Positions 1-8,900 of a stretch of 39,490 bases of DNA are shown here, piece after piece. The stretch is from contig DALYJJ010000048.1 in assembly GCA_031969915.1 (NCBI GenBank), positions 1 to 39,490 on the forward strand, read 5' to 3'. The translations under genes were made by a program, and so were the position numbers. The notes beneath the pieces were generated by a model. That model was not told the origin of the DNA. It ran no database searches and was given only the letters and a program-made list of their open reading frames with translations. The stretch is from DALYJJ01 sp031969915 (GTDB lineage: Bacteria; Acidobacteriota; Terriglobia; Bryobacterales; Bryobacteraceae). The stretch's first letter is position 1; every line of letters starts with the position of its first letter.

Positions 1-1116
1 GGGCGGCTGGTGGCGCTGAGCGGGACCAATGGTTCGCAGGTCTGGGTGTACCGGGGTGCGGGCAAAGGGTACGCCGCCTCGCCGGCGATCGACGGGGGGC
101 GCGTGTACATCGGTTCGAAGGACGGCCGCTTCCACTCGGTGGACGCGGCGAACGGCCAGGCGGTGTGGACGTTCCAGGTGGGCAGCGCTTCGGACGCGGG
201 CGCGGTTGCGGCGCCGATTCTGGCCTCGGCGGCGGTGCGCGCAGGCCGGGTCTATTTCGGGGCGGAGAACATGAACGCGTACGCGCTGGACGCGGCGACG
301 GGAGCGCGGCTGTGGCGGCGCGCCGTGCGGGGACAGTCGTTCGGCCATACGTGGCCGGTTGCTTCGGGGCAGGCGGGCGGGTTGGTACTGTTCCGGACGA
401 CGCCCATCTATGCGTTCCACGATCTGCTGAACAGCGACGAAGCGCACCTGCAGGCGGCCGCGGGAACTTCGGGCGGCACGCTGGGCGACAAGGCGGCGTG
501 GATTGTCGAGCAGCGCGCGGTGAGCCAGCGGCTGCGGGACAACCCGCACCGGCGATCGCTGTGGGAGCTGAACGCGGCCACCGGAGCGGACCGCTACGCG
601 CTGCCGCTGCCGGTGGTCTACACGAGCGGTGTGGGCGACGCGCCGGCGCCGCCGGTGGTGGACGACTCGACGAACCGGGCGTGGATCATGACGCGCTCGG
701 TGTACGCGCGCTTCGACGGGATGGGGGTGCGGAACTACGGGGAATTCGCCAAGCTGAACCTGGCGTTCGATCCGGCGATTTACAGCGACGCGACGCTGCC
801 CGAAGACCGGTTAGGCATCCGGTTCTTCGGCTGCCGCGGCTCGTCGAACTGCAAGATCGCGTGGGAGGACTTTCACAAGATCGCCGACGAGGGCGAAGTA
901 CTGACGGCGGCCTCCAACGCGGTGTTTTCCTCGAACTGGGTGTCGGCGGGTGGCATCGATCTGGGGACGGAAGCCACGTTCAACGTGCGCTTCTACAGCT
1001 CGGACGACACGGGCGGGGCCGGCCTCTACGGGTCGCAGACGGGCGCGGTGGTGGCCAACGGCCGGATCGTGCTGCGCGATTCGCAGGGCATCAAGAGCTA
1101 CACGATTCCGCGATAG
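1..1116 (+). CDS. PQQ-binding-like beta-propeller repeat protein (5' partial)
   Basis: The frame is open from the left window edge, so the true start and any signal peptide lie outside; about 371 residues remain. The visible part has repeats typical of PQQ-type propeller blades, each with an aliphatic-rich strand, a 'GxVYxGxxDGxxxxVDAxxGxxxW' core and an Ala-Trp-like ending (for example around nt 90-180 and 225-320). Such proteins bind PQQ or act as non-catalytic propellers outside the cytoplasm. I see no heme-binding CxxCH or dehydrogenase signature in the visible part, so the enzymatic role is open. It ends 20 nt before the large glycoside hydrolase-like gene on the same strand and is probably cotranscribed with it, which suggests a role in the same extracellular process. 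Fold assignment is good; function is not known. Confidence 0.75.
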   Translation, partial: GRLVALSGTNGSQVWVYRGAGKGYAASPAIDGGRVYIGSKDGRFHSVDAANGQAVWTFQVGSASDAGAVAAPILASAAVRAGRVYFGAENMNAYALDAATGARLWRRAVRGQSFGHTWPVASGQAGGLVLFRTTPIYAFHDLLNSDEAHLQAAAGTSGGTLGDKAAWIVEQRAVSQRLRDNPHRRSLWELNAATGADRYALPLPVVYTSGVGDAPAPPVVDDSTNRAWIMTRSVYARFDGMGVRNYGEFAKLNLAFDPAIYSDATLPEDRLGIRFFGCRGSSNCKIAWEDFHKIADEGEVLTAASNAVFSSNWVSAGGIDLGTEATFNVRFYSSDDTGGAGLYGSQTGAVVANGRIVLRDSQGIKSYTIPR

Positions 1117-1136
1117 ACGAACGAAAGGAAACCGCC

Positions 1137-4100
1137 ATGAGACACGCCGCACTCTTACTCGCTGGATTCGCTCTGGCCGCGCCCGCGTTCGCGATCGACA
1201 CGGCGGCGGCCCGGCGCTACACGACGGAACGCCGGTGGGTGCGCCAGATCGACGCCGCCCCGTCGGCGGCGCTGCGCGCGGAATTGGAAGCGCACATCGT
1301 CCAATGGCTGGACCTGGCCGCAGCCTCGGGAACGCCGAAGCCGCTCTTCCTGCAGATCGGGATCACGGGCGGGTGGATTGTCTTCGGCAACCCCGGGGAA
1401 ACCGCGAGCGCGCTGGCCGAGGCGCTGCCCCACCTGACGCCGGGAACGCAGGATCGCGTTAAAACATTTCTGCGTTCTTTTGTTCGCGCGAACGATCCCA
1501 CGGCGATGGCCTTCGATCACTGCGCGTGGGGCTGGGGCGCCTGCGAACTGACGGGCGTGCGGCGCGAATACTACACTCTTCCCACGTCTCCGCTTCCCGA
1601 TCCGCTGAACGCGAACGTCTATCCGCCGCCGGCGGTACCGGCGGAAGCGCTCTACATGCTGTGGCGCTACGCCGACCGCACGGGCGACTGGGATTTCATT
1701 TCCACCAGCACGCCGCCCTCGGGCGAACGCTGGAACCGCATTCGCACGTTGTTTCAGAGCATTCCCGCGACGCCCACCCGCTACGGCGAAGTGAGCGGCG
1801 CGATCGGCTACGCGCGGATGCTGGAGCGCTTCAACCTGAGCGCCGACGCTTCCTACAACGGGGCCATCGCCAAGGTCCAGGCGGGCCTCACGGCGGGGAC
1901 GTCGTTCGGCGCGTTTCTCGACGCCTCCTACGCGCGGTTCCTGATCGGGACCCACGACTGGGCGTTTACGCCGTTCCACTATCTCCGCCAGCCGAACGCG
2001 GTGGGCGCGCACCTGGCGCCGGAGATCGGCCGGTTCCTTCGGGAAAACGCGCTGGACGCGGTGCGCGCGCGCGTGACGGCGAATCCGAACGAAGGACAGC
2101 CGGGGCAGAAGTACTCGATTGAAGCGCACTGGCCGGAGTGGTATCTGTATCGCGGCGCGTACCCGCCGATCGAGCTGTGGACGGGCCACTACGGCGAGAA
2201 TCACATGGTGGCGCCGGACACGCCGTGGGCGCTGTTTCTGATTCACGCCTTCGTCTATGAAGAGCCGGGCGCGACGCTTGCGCGTTACGTCGATGTTCCC
2301 TACGGCGCGGCCGACCTGTTCCACATACAGCGCCTGGCCGCGGCGATCGAAGGATACGGCACGGTGGCCTGGAGCGCCACCGATCCGGGCGGGACGCCGC
2401 CCACGAACCGGCCGCCCTCGGTGGTGCTGACGGCGCCGGCGAACGGGGCCACGTTCACCGCGCCGGCCACGGTCACGCTGACGGCGGCGGCGAGCGACAC
2501 GGATGGGACGATTGAGCGGGTGGAGTTCCTGAGCGGTTCGACGGTGCTCTTCACGGACAACTTGGCGCCCTACACGTTCACATGGTCAGGCGTTGGCGCG
2601 GGCGGCTACACGCTGACCGCACGGGCGGTGGACGACCAGGGCGCGATGGCGATGTCGGCGGCGGCGGCGATCACGGTCACCTCGCCGGCGGACACGACGC
2701 CGCCCACGGTGCCGGGGTCGCTCACGGCGACGGCGCAGTCGAGTTCGGCGATCACGCTGGCGTGGACCGCGTCGACGGACAACGGGGCCATCGCGGGTTA
2801 TGAGATTGAGCGCAACGGCGCGCTGCTGGGGAACCTGGCGGCGGCGCCGCCGTTCACCGACAGCGGGCTTCAACCGTCGACCGCATACAGCTATCGGGTG
2901 CGCGCGGTGGACGGAGCGGGCAATCGCTCGGGCTTCAGCTCCGCCGCGTCGGCGACCACACCGGCGGCGCCGCCGCCGCCCGCGGCGAACAATCTGCTGC
3001 AGAACGGAACCTTCGATGCGGGTAACGCCAACGGCTGGTCAATCCAATACGGTCTGACGGTGGAGCCGGGCGCCGCCCATGCGAGCGCCTTCGGCTTGAA
3101 GATGATGACCAACGGCCGGATCGACCAGGTGTTTCCGACGACGGTGGGCCGGACCTATTACGCGATGGCGCGGGTGCGCATCGATCGCGAAGTGGCGCGG
3201 CCGACCTGGGGCGGGCTTCGGGTGCAGATCACGGCCTACGACTGGGGGGTGCGCGCGGAGAAGACGTTCGGCGTTTCGGAGAGCCCGGCGGGGCAGTGGA
3301 AGCGGATCGACCTGACGTTCTCGGCCACCAGCGCGCAATCGCGGTTCTCCTATGAGAACTTCAGCGGCGGTGGGCAGTATGAGGCGAGCGCGGACGACTT
3401 CATCGTGAGCGAGCAGCCGATTCCGGCCGACGGGACGACGCCGGCGAATCAGCCGCCCACGGTGGCGTTGAGCGCGCCGGCGGCCGGGTCATCGTTCACG
3501 GCGCCCGCGGTGATCGCGTTCTCGGCGATGGCGGGCGACGCGGACGGCACGGTGGCGCGGGTGGACTTCCTGGCGAACGGCAACGTGGTGGCATCCGACA
3601 CGGTGGCGCCGTTCGCGGCGAATTGGGCGAACGTGCCGGCGGGCAACTACACGCTGGCCGCGAGGGCCACGGACGACAAAGGAGCGACGGCCACATCCGC
3701 CGCGGTGGCGGTGACGGTGACGGCGTTCGTGGACGGGACCGCGCCGACGGCGCCTACGAACCTCACGGCGACGGCGCAGAGCAGCACGTCGGCCGCGCTG
3801 CAATGGAGCGCGTCGACGGACAACGTGGGGGTGGCGGGCTACGAGATCGAACGCAACGGCACGCTGCTGGCGGCGCCGGTGACGGCGGCCAGCTACACGG
3901 ACGGCGCGCTGGCGGCGGGCACAACCTATAGCTGGCGGGTGCGCGCTTTCGACGCGGCGGGCAACCGTTCGGCGTTCAGCGCGGCGGCATCCGCGACGAC
4001 GCCGGCGGCACCGCCCCCGCCGCCGCCCGGGACGGGCAATCTGCTGGTCAACGGCGGGTTCGAGGCGGGCTCGCTGGCGGGCTGGAACGCGCCGGGGGTG

Positions 4101-7100
4101 ACGGCGGTGCAGTCGGTGGTGCGCGAGGGCGCCTGGGCGGCTCGCATAGCGAACAACGGCATCGACCAGGTGATCAACACGGTGCCGGGCAAGACCTACA
4201 AGCTCACGGCGTGGCTCAAGATCGAGAGCGAAACGGGCTCGGATTGGGGGGGCCTGAACTTCAGCGTGCAGAGTTACGACTGGAAGCAGATCGCCTTCAT
4301 CGGCTGGCTGCACCTCGCCAACACGGGGACGAACTGGACGAAGTTCGCGGCCACCTTCACGGCCACGACGGCGCAGACGCGCATCGGAGCGGGCTATTTC
4401 GGCGGGCCGGGGCGCACGGTTGTCGCCTATCTCGATTCGCTGGCAGTCTTCGAGAAGACGGGGAACGCCGTGCCGGTGTTGAACCCGACGCTCAGTTCGA
4501 CGCGCACTACGGTACCGGGGACGCTGGCCTTCACCACGGGGGCGAGCGACGCGGACGGGGCGATCACGCGCGTCGATTGGGATTTCGGCGACGGTGTGCA
4601 GTCGCAGGCGGACAGCGGGAGCCGCGCGGTGCGAACCACGGGCACGTTCCGCGCGACGGTGCGGGTGGCCGACGACGACGGGAACGTGGTTTCGCGGGTG
4701 CTGAGCTGGTCGGCGACGAACAGCGCGCTGCCGTCGATCGGCTTCGCCTCGACGCCCGCGCCGAACGCGGCGATCGCGACGCCCCAGGCGTCGTTCAGCG
4801 GGACCGTGATGGCGCAGCAGGGCCGGGTGACGGTGAGCACGGACCGGGGAGTGGTAGTGGACGGCGCGGTGAGCGGGCTCACGTGGACGGCGGTGGTTCC
4901 CCTGCGGCCCGGGCGGAACCGGGTGCTGGCGCAGGTGCTCGACGGGAGCGGCCGGGTGAACTCGGTGGAACGGATCGTGCGGTACGTTCCTTCGGCGGCG
5001 CTGGCGATCACGGGTATTTCTGAAACCGGTTCGTTCGAGCGATGGGAGCCGGTTGAGATCAACTTCCAGGTGGAGAACAGCGCGGCCTCATACCCGCAGT
5101 TCCCCTACGAGGCCGCGCCGCATCCGGGGCTGGCCTTCGTGGAGGGGATCACGGTGGACGCGTTGTTCACGCGGGAGGGGAGCCCGGCGGTGTACCGGCG
5201 GCCGGCGTTCCTGCGGCAGGAGTATGAGCGCGCGCTGAAGTCGGGCGAAGAATGGATGCACCCGCTCGGCGCGCCGGTGTGGACGGTGCGGTTCGCCCCG
5301 CCGGAGACGGGGACGTGGCGGTATCGCATCGAAGCGCGCGAAGCCAAGGGCAGCGCGCAGTCGGCCGAGCGGACGTTCACGGTGGCGGGCGCTTCGAACG
5401 TCTGGAACCGCGGCCCGGTGCGGGTCTCAGCCACCGATACGCGCTACTTCGAATACGCCGACGGGAGCGTGTTTCTGGGGGGCGGGAGCGGCATCGGGGC
5501 GAGCCATGAGACGTTCTCCTACGACATGGCGAACACGCTGGCGGCGATCGGCACAGGCAATCAGCAATGGTTCCGGTGGTGGATTGCGGGCCAGATCTGG
5601 GGTTCGGCCTGGGCGCCGTGGGCGTCGCGCACTCTGGGGCACGAGGGCACGGTGGCGCCCTCCGGGCTCACGGTGGAGAGCCGCTACGGCGACGGCATCG
5701 CGGCGTTGCGGCTGGATGCGGCGAATCCGCTGATGTTTCAGGGATTCTCGAGCGGCCACGCGCCGCTGATTCCGGGGCGCGCCTATCGAGTGGTGGTGCG
5801 CTGGCGCACGGAAGGAGTGACCGGGCCGCGCACGCCGGGGCAGCCCTACGGGGTGTGCGTGAAATTCACCGGCTGGCCGGAGCCGGGGCAGACCGGATCG
5901 CTTCCGGTGCTGGTCGGGCACGTGGCGGGCGATGCGCCCTGGCACGTGGCGCAGGGCGACTTCACGGCCACGGGGGATCTGGCGCCGAACCTGGCGCTGA
6001 TCCTGGAGAACAACACGGGCGGGCGGGCGTTCGTCGATGAGATCGGGCTGTATGAGCGGCTGGCGGGGGGCGCGCTGGGGCCGCAACTGCTGCGCAACCC
6101 GAAGTTCAATTCGCATCTGACGTTCGATCCGCGGCGCTCGGCCGGGGTGGACGCGATCCTGCGGCAGGCGTCGCAGCAGGGCATCGCCTTCCGGATGGTG
6201 GTGAGCGAGAAGCAGGAGTACCTGCTAAACCACTACGGGCCGGAAGGGCTGCCGGACCGCAACGGCGGCCATTTCAATCGCACGGGCAACACGGTGAACC
6301 AGCGGCTGCACGAATACTACTGGCGCTACCTGTTCGCCCGCTACGGGGCGTTCCGCGCGGTTCATTCCTGGGAGCTGGTGAACGAAGAGGCGCCGGGACC
6401 GACGGAGCACTTCAAGCTGGCCGCGCGCCTGGCGCAGTTGGCCGTGGCGGACGGCAACCCGCACCCGGCGACGACGTCGACCTGGGCGACCTTCGCCGAG
6501 GACGCCTGGAAGGCGCCGTCGAGCGCGCCGATCTCGAACGCGGACTTCCATCTTTACGCGCGGTTCGGGTGGATCGAGCCGCAGAACGAGCTAGCCAACG
6601 ATTCGGCGCGGTTCTACGACGAGTATTCGCGCGCGGCCCGGGCGGCGGACTTCAACAAGCCGGTGACGTGGGGCGAGCAGGGGATCGCGGCGGCGACGTC
6701 CACCGACCATCAGGACCCGGGGCTGGCGCAGGACACGGCCGGCGTGTGGCTGCACAAGATGATCTGGGCGGGAGCGGGTCCGGGCGGCGTGTATCCGCTC
6801 TACTGGTACACGGACAACATCTTCGGCAAGAGCCTGCACCGGCTCTACGGCAACTACAACCGCTTTATGGCGGGGATTCCGCTGTCGAACGGCCGGTACG
6901 TGGACGCGGGCGCGGTGTCGAGCACTCCGGCGCTGCGGGCCTTCGGCCAGAAGGACACTGCGAGCGGCGCCGTGCATCTGTGGATCGACAACCGCGCGCA
7001 CACGTGGCGCGCGGTGGTGGACGGGGCGGCGGTGGCGCCGGTATCGGGAACGCTGACGGTGGCGATGGCGGCACCGGGGGCGCGGTACACGGCGGCGTGG

Positions 7101-7223
7101 TTCGACACGCGAACCGGGCAGGCGGTGCGATCGGAGACGGTGACGGCGCAGGCGTCGGGAGCGGTGGTGCTGAACGTAAGCGAACTGGCGGCTGACACGG
7201 CCGTGCGTCTCAGCCGCCAGTAG
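1137..7223 (+). CDS. Secreted multi-domain glycoside hydrolase-like protein (Ig/FnIII/CBM modules, DUF5060-like, clan GH-A-like C-terminus)
   Basis: This encodes 2,028 residues from the ATG at 1137, which is preceded by a GAAAGGAAA ribosome site and opens a clear signal peptide (cleavage near AFA-ID, residue 20). Visible order: an N-terminal mostly helical region I do not recognise (about 21-420), Ig-like (424-515), FnIII (521-610), a CBM-like 'LLQNGTFDAG' jelly roll (619-765), a second copy of this trio (771-1110), PKD-like (1115-1195), another Ig-like region, a DUF5060-like beta domain (1291-1417) and a catalytic-like domain (1422-2028). In the last, the Asn-Glu pair N1749-E1750 in 'ELVNEE' and E1847 in 'TWGEQG' fit the acid/base and nucleophile of clan GH-A enzymes. 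The substrate is probably a plant or microbial polysaccharide outside the cell. The open frame extends upstream to 165, but that part overlaps the PQQ gene and is not coding. The assignment to a specific GH family is uncertain. Confidence 0.85.
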   Translation: MRHAALLLAGFALAAPAFAIDTAAARRYTTERRWVRQIDAAPSAALRAELEAHIVQWLDLAAASGTPKPLFLQIGITGGWIVFGNPGETASALAEALPHLTPGTQDRVKTFLRSFVRANDPTAMAFDHCAWGWGACELTGVRREYYTLPTSPLPDPLNANVYPPPAVPAEALYMLWRYADRTGDWDFISTSTPPSGERWNRIRTLFQSIPATPTRYGEVSGAIGYARMLERFNLSADASYNGAIAKVQAGLTAGTSFGAFLDASYARFLIGTHDWAFTPFHYLRQPNAVGAHLAPEIGRFLRENALDAVRARVTANPNEGQPGQKYSIEAHWPEWYLYRGAYPPIELWTGHYGENHMVAPDTPWALFLIHAFVYEEPGATLARYVDVPYGAADLFHIQRLAAAIEGYGTVAWSATDPGGTPPTNRPPSVVLTAPANGATFTAPATVTLTAAASDTDGTIERVEFLSGSTVLFTDNLAPYTFTWSGVGAGGYTLTARAVDDQGAMAMSAAAAITVTSPADTTPPTVPGSLTATAQSSSAITLAWTASTDNGAIAGYEIERNGALLGNLAAAPPFTDSGLQPSTAYSYRVRAVDGAGNRSGFSSAASATTPAAPPPPAANNLLQNGTFDAGNANGWSIQYGLTVEPGAAHASAFGLKMMTNGRIDQVFPTTVGRTYYAMARVRIDREVARPTWGGLRVQITAYDWGVRAEKTFGVSESPAGQWKRIDLTFSATSAQSRFSYENFSGGGQYEASADDFIVSEQPIPADGTTPANQPPTVALSAPAAGSSFTAPAVIAFSAMAGDADGTVARVDFLANGNVVASDTVAPFAANWANVPAGNYTLAARATDDKGATATSAAVAVTVTAFVDGTAPTAPTNLTATAQSSTSAALQWSASTDNVGVAGYEIERNGTLLAAPVTAASYTDGALAAGTTYSWRVRAFDAAGNRSAFSAAASATTPAAPPPPPPGTGNLLVNGGFEAGSLAGWNAPGVTAVQSVVREGAWAARIANNGIDQVINTVPGKTYKLTAWLKIESETGSDWGGLNFSVQSYDWKQIAFIGWLHLANTGTNWTKFAATFTATTAQTRIGAGYFGGPGRTVVAYLDSLAVFEKTGNAVPVLNPTLSSTRTTVPGTLAFTTGASDADGAITRVDWDFGDGVQSQADSGSRAVRTTGTFRATVRVADDDGNVVSRVLSWSATNSALPSIGFASTPAPNAAIATPQASFSGTVMAQQGRVTVSTDRGVVVDGAVSGLTWTAVVPLRPGRNRVLAQVLDGSGRVNSVERIVRYVPSAALAITGISETGSFERWEPVEINFQVENSAASYPQFPYEAAPHPGLAFVEGITVDALFTREGSPAVYRRPAFLRQEYERALKSGEEWMHPLGAPVWTVRFAPPETGTWRYRIEAREAKGSAQSAERTFTVAGASNVWNRGPVRVSATDTRYFEYADGSVFLGGGSGIGASHETFSYDMANTLAAIGTGNQQWFRWWIAGQIWGSAWAPWASRTLGHEGTVAPSGLTVESRYGDGIAALRLDAANPLMFQGFSSGHAPLIPGRAYRVVVRWRTEGVTGPRTPGQPYGVCVKFTGWPEPGQTGSLPVLVGHVAGDAPWHVAQGDFTATGDLAPNLALILENNTGGRAFVDEIGLYERLAGGALGPQLLRNPKFNSHLTFDPRRSAGVDAILRQASQQGIAFRMVVSEKQEYLLNHYGPEGLPDRNGGHFNRTGNTVNQRLHEYYWRYLFARYGAFRAVHSWELVNEEAPGPTEHFKLAARLAQLAVADGNPHPATTSTWATFAEDAWKAPSSAPISNADFHLYARFGWIEPQNELANDSARFYDEYSRAARAADFNKPVTWGEQGIAAATSTDHQDPGLAQDTAGVWLHKMIWAGAGPGGVYPLYWYTDNIFGKSLHRLYGNYNRFMAGIPLSNGRYVDAGAVSSTPALRAFGQKDTASGAVHLWIDNRAHTWRAVVDGAAVAPVSGTLTVAMAAPGARYTAAWFDTRTGQAVRSETVTAQASGAVVLNVSELAADTAVRLSRQ
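2391..3431 (+). repeat. Tandem module copy 1 (Ig-FnIII-CBM) inside the large GH gene
   Basis: This unit of about 1,041 bp encodes a linker ending in NRPP, an Ig-like domain, an FnIII domain and a CBM-like domain. It is followed directly by a second unit of the same domain order. DNA-level similarity is visible, for example in the FnIII cores where both copies carry a stretch reading ACGGCGACGGCGCAG and later GCGTCGACGGACAACG. The start and end are set by the matching linkers GGGACG...CCGCCC at 2391 and 3432. Confidence 0.7.
3432..4470 (+). repeat. Tandem module copy 2 (Ig-FnIII-CBM) inside the large GH gene
   Basis: This is the second copy of the Ig-FnIII-CBM trio, with domain order and linker matching the first. 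The CBM-like domains have diverged more than the FnIII domains. Its right edge is approximate, placed where the CBM-like fold ends before the PKD-like domain. Confidence 0.65.
7185..7220. terminator. Perfect 11-bp hairpin at the convergent gene ends (no T-tract)
   Basis: CTGGCGGCTGA at 7185-7195 pairs exactly with TCAGCCGCCAG at 7210-7220. The 14-nt loop contains a further palindrome, CACGGCCGTG (7196-7205). It covers the last codons of the large GH gene and sits 8 nt from the stop codon of the oppositely oriented HtrA gene, where a bidirectional terminator is expected. Neither side carries a T-run, so it is not a classical intrinsic terminator. It may still block or stabilise both transcripts. 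Confidence 0.4.
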
Positions 7224-7228
7224 GGAGG

Positions 7229-8815
7229 TTACTTCGGCAGCGTACCGGCCAGGTAGATGCCGGTGAAGACGGGGTTGGCGCCGCGCCGCTGGGCGAGCGG
7301 ATTCTGTCGCATGACGCGGAAGGCGACGGCGTCGCCGGCCTTGAGCGTGGTCTGAACGCGCTTGAGGTCGTCCACCGAACCGACGGCCTCGCGGTTGATG
7401 CGCACGATGATGTCGCGCTCCTGGAGGCCGATGGACTCGGCGAAGGAGCCCTCCTCGACGGAAGTGACCATGATGCCGGGCTCGTTGAACTTGAGTTGTT
7501 CCTTGTCGGTCTCGGTCATGTTGCGGACGCCGATGCCGAAGCGGGAGGGAACGGACTCGGGCTTGGACGGCTCCTCGAACTCCTCGACGAAGGGGCGGAT
7601 GCGGGGCGAATCGCGGTGGACCTTGATGCGGTCGGCGATGAGGATCTTCTTGTCCAGGCGCTTGCCGTCGCGCTCGAGCGTGACGTTGGCCTCAGTACCG
7701 ACGGGGAGGTCGGAGATCTTGTTGACCAGGTCGTCGCCGTCCTTGACTTCGGCGCCGTTAATGGCGATGACGACGTCGTCGCGCTTGAGACCGGCCTGTT
7801 CGGCGGGGCCGCCCTGGGTGACTTCATCGACGATCACGCCGCCCTTGAGGCCGAGGGCCTTGAAGGTCTCGGGCCGCACGTTGTTGTTGAAGCTGATGCC
7901 GATGGAGCCGCGGGTGACGCGGCCGTGCTGGATGATCTGGTTGTAGACCTTGACGGCCATGTTCACGGGGAGCGCGAAGCCGATGCCCTGATAGCCGCCG
8001 CTCTGGGTGGCGATCATGGTGTTGACGCCGATGACCTCGCCGTTGATGTTGATGAGGGGGCCGCCGCTGTTGCCGGGGTTGATGGCGGCGTCGGTCTGGA
8101 TGAAGCGCTGGAACTGGCCGGGGCCGACGTCGCGGCCGGTGGCGCTGACGATGCCCGCGGTGACGCTGGTTTCCAGGCCGAAGGGGGAGCCGATGGCGAC
8201 GGCCCAATCGCCCACCTGGACGGCGTCGGAGTTGCCGATGCGGGCGGCCTGGAGGCCGCGGCCGGCGTCGATCTTGATCACCGCGAGGTCGGTTTCGGGA
8301 TCCATGCCGATGACCTTGGCGGTGTACTCGGTGCGTTCATGCGGCAGGCGGACTTTGATTTCGTCGGCGCGTTCGACGACGTGATGGTTGGTGATGATGT
8401 AGCCGTTCTTGTCGACGAGGAAGCCGGAGCCGGTGCCTTCGCGGCGCGGCGGGCGCTGGGGCGCGTTGGGAACGGGACCGCGGAAGAAGCGGAAGAAGTC
8501 CATGCCCTCTTCGTCGTCATCGCCCTGCGGGTCCGGCTGATTGCGGCGCGCGCGCTGGGGCGTCTTGGGGGTGTAATTGGTGCTGATGTAGACGACGGTG
8601 GGCTCCATCATTTTGGCGAGCTTGGTGAACTCATTGGAGAGTTTCACGGGGCTCGGGATCTGCAACGGCGTCGCGTCCGGCGCCACGGCCTGTTCCTTGG
8701 CGGCGTTAACGCCCGAGTTGATGAGCGTACCGATCAGAATGCCGATCGAGAGAGTGAAGAGCAGCAGGCTGAGCGAAAGCAGCTTCTGCGTGCGCAAGGT
8801 ACTGAAAAAACGCAT
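7229..8815 (-). CDS. Membrane-anchored HtrA/Deg serine protease with two PDZ domains
   Basis: This 528-residue periplasmic protease of the DegP/DegQ family degrades or refolds damaged envelope proteins. One N-terminal transmembrane helix (about 11-33) acts as an uncleaved anchor. A low-complexity acidic and Pro/Arg linker (85-125) follows. The chymotrypsin-like domain has an intact triad, H145 in 'TNHHVV', D176 in 'TDLAVI' and S250 in 'GNSGGP'. PDZ1 spans about 302-393 and PDZ2 about 425-505. I chose the ATG at 8815, which begins a normal N-in anchor; GGGGGAGGA lies about 12 nt upstream. The reading frame continues upstream to 8926, but that part overlaps the promoter region and the end of the EamA gene. 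It is divided from that upstream gene by a -10-like TATAAT, so it probably has its own promoter. Its end converges with the large GH gene, 5 nt apart. Confidence 0.93.
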   Translation of the reverse strand: MRFFSTLRTQKLLSLSLLLFTLSIGILIGTLINSGVNAAKEQAVAPDATPLQIPSPVKLSNEFTKLAKMMEPTVVYISTNYTPKTPQRARRNQPDPQGDDDEEGMDFFRFFRGPVPNAPQRPPRREGTGSGFLVDKNGYIITNHHVVERADEIKVRLPHERTEYTAKVIGMDPETDLAVIKIDAGRGLQAARIGNSDAVQVGDWAVAIGSPFGLETSVTAGIVSATGRDVGPGQFQRFIQTDAAINPGNSGGPLININGEVIGVNTMIATQSGGYQGIGFALPVNMAVKVYNQIIQHGRVTRGSIGISFNNNVRPETFKALGLKGGVIVDEVTQGGPAEQAGLKRDDVVIAINGAEVKDGDDLVNKISDLPVGTEANVTLERDGKRLDKKILIADRIKVHRDSPRIRPFVEEFEEPSKPESVPSRFGIGVRNMTETDKEQLKFNEPGIMVTSVEEGSFAESIGLQERDIIVRINREAVGSVDDLKRVQTTLKAGDAVAFRVMRQNPLAQRRGANPVFTGIYLAGTLPK

Positions 8816-8852
8816 GGGAATTTTTGATCCTCCCCCAAATGTCCCTATGTTC

Positions 8853-8858
8853 ATTATA
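8853..8858 (-). promoter_or_regulatory. Candidate -10 box for the HtrA gene
   Basis: A perfect TATAAT occurs on the minus strand 37 nt upstream of the chosen HtrA start. No convincing -35 hexamer is seen 16-19 bp upstream. Next to it lies a small hairpin, CGCCGG-CTCT-CCGGCG (8863-8878), which could end transcription from the upstream EamA gene. Confidence 0.45.
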
Positions 8859-8862
8859 GAGT

Positions 8863-8878
8863 CGCCGGCTCTCCGGCG
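8863..8878 (-). terminator. Short GC hairpin after the EamA gene
   Basis: CGCCGG at 8863-8868 pairs with CCGGCG at 8873-8878 around a 4-nt loop, 22 nt after the EamA stop codon on the minus strand and just upstream of the HtrA -10 box. No T-run follows, so terminator activity is uncertain. Confidence 0.3.
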
Positions 8879-8900
8879 GCCCTGTAAATTCCGAACGAGG

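Noticed and set aside
165..1136. Upstream extension of the large GH reading frame to 165
   Set aside because: It overlaps the PQQ-type gene in another frame, has no signal peptide or ribosome site, and its Arg/Gly-rich composition is that of a shadow frame. The ATG at 1137 has both a ribosome site and a signal peptide.
7496..8827. 443-codon open frame opposite the HtrA gene
   Set aside because: Its Asp/Gly/Val-rich sequence without domain structure is typical of an antisense shadow of a GC-rich gene.
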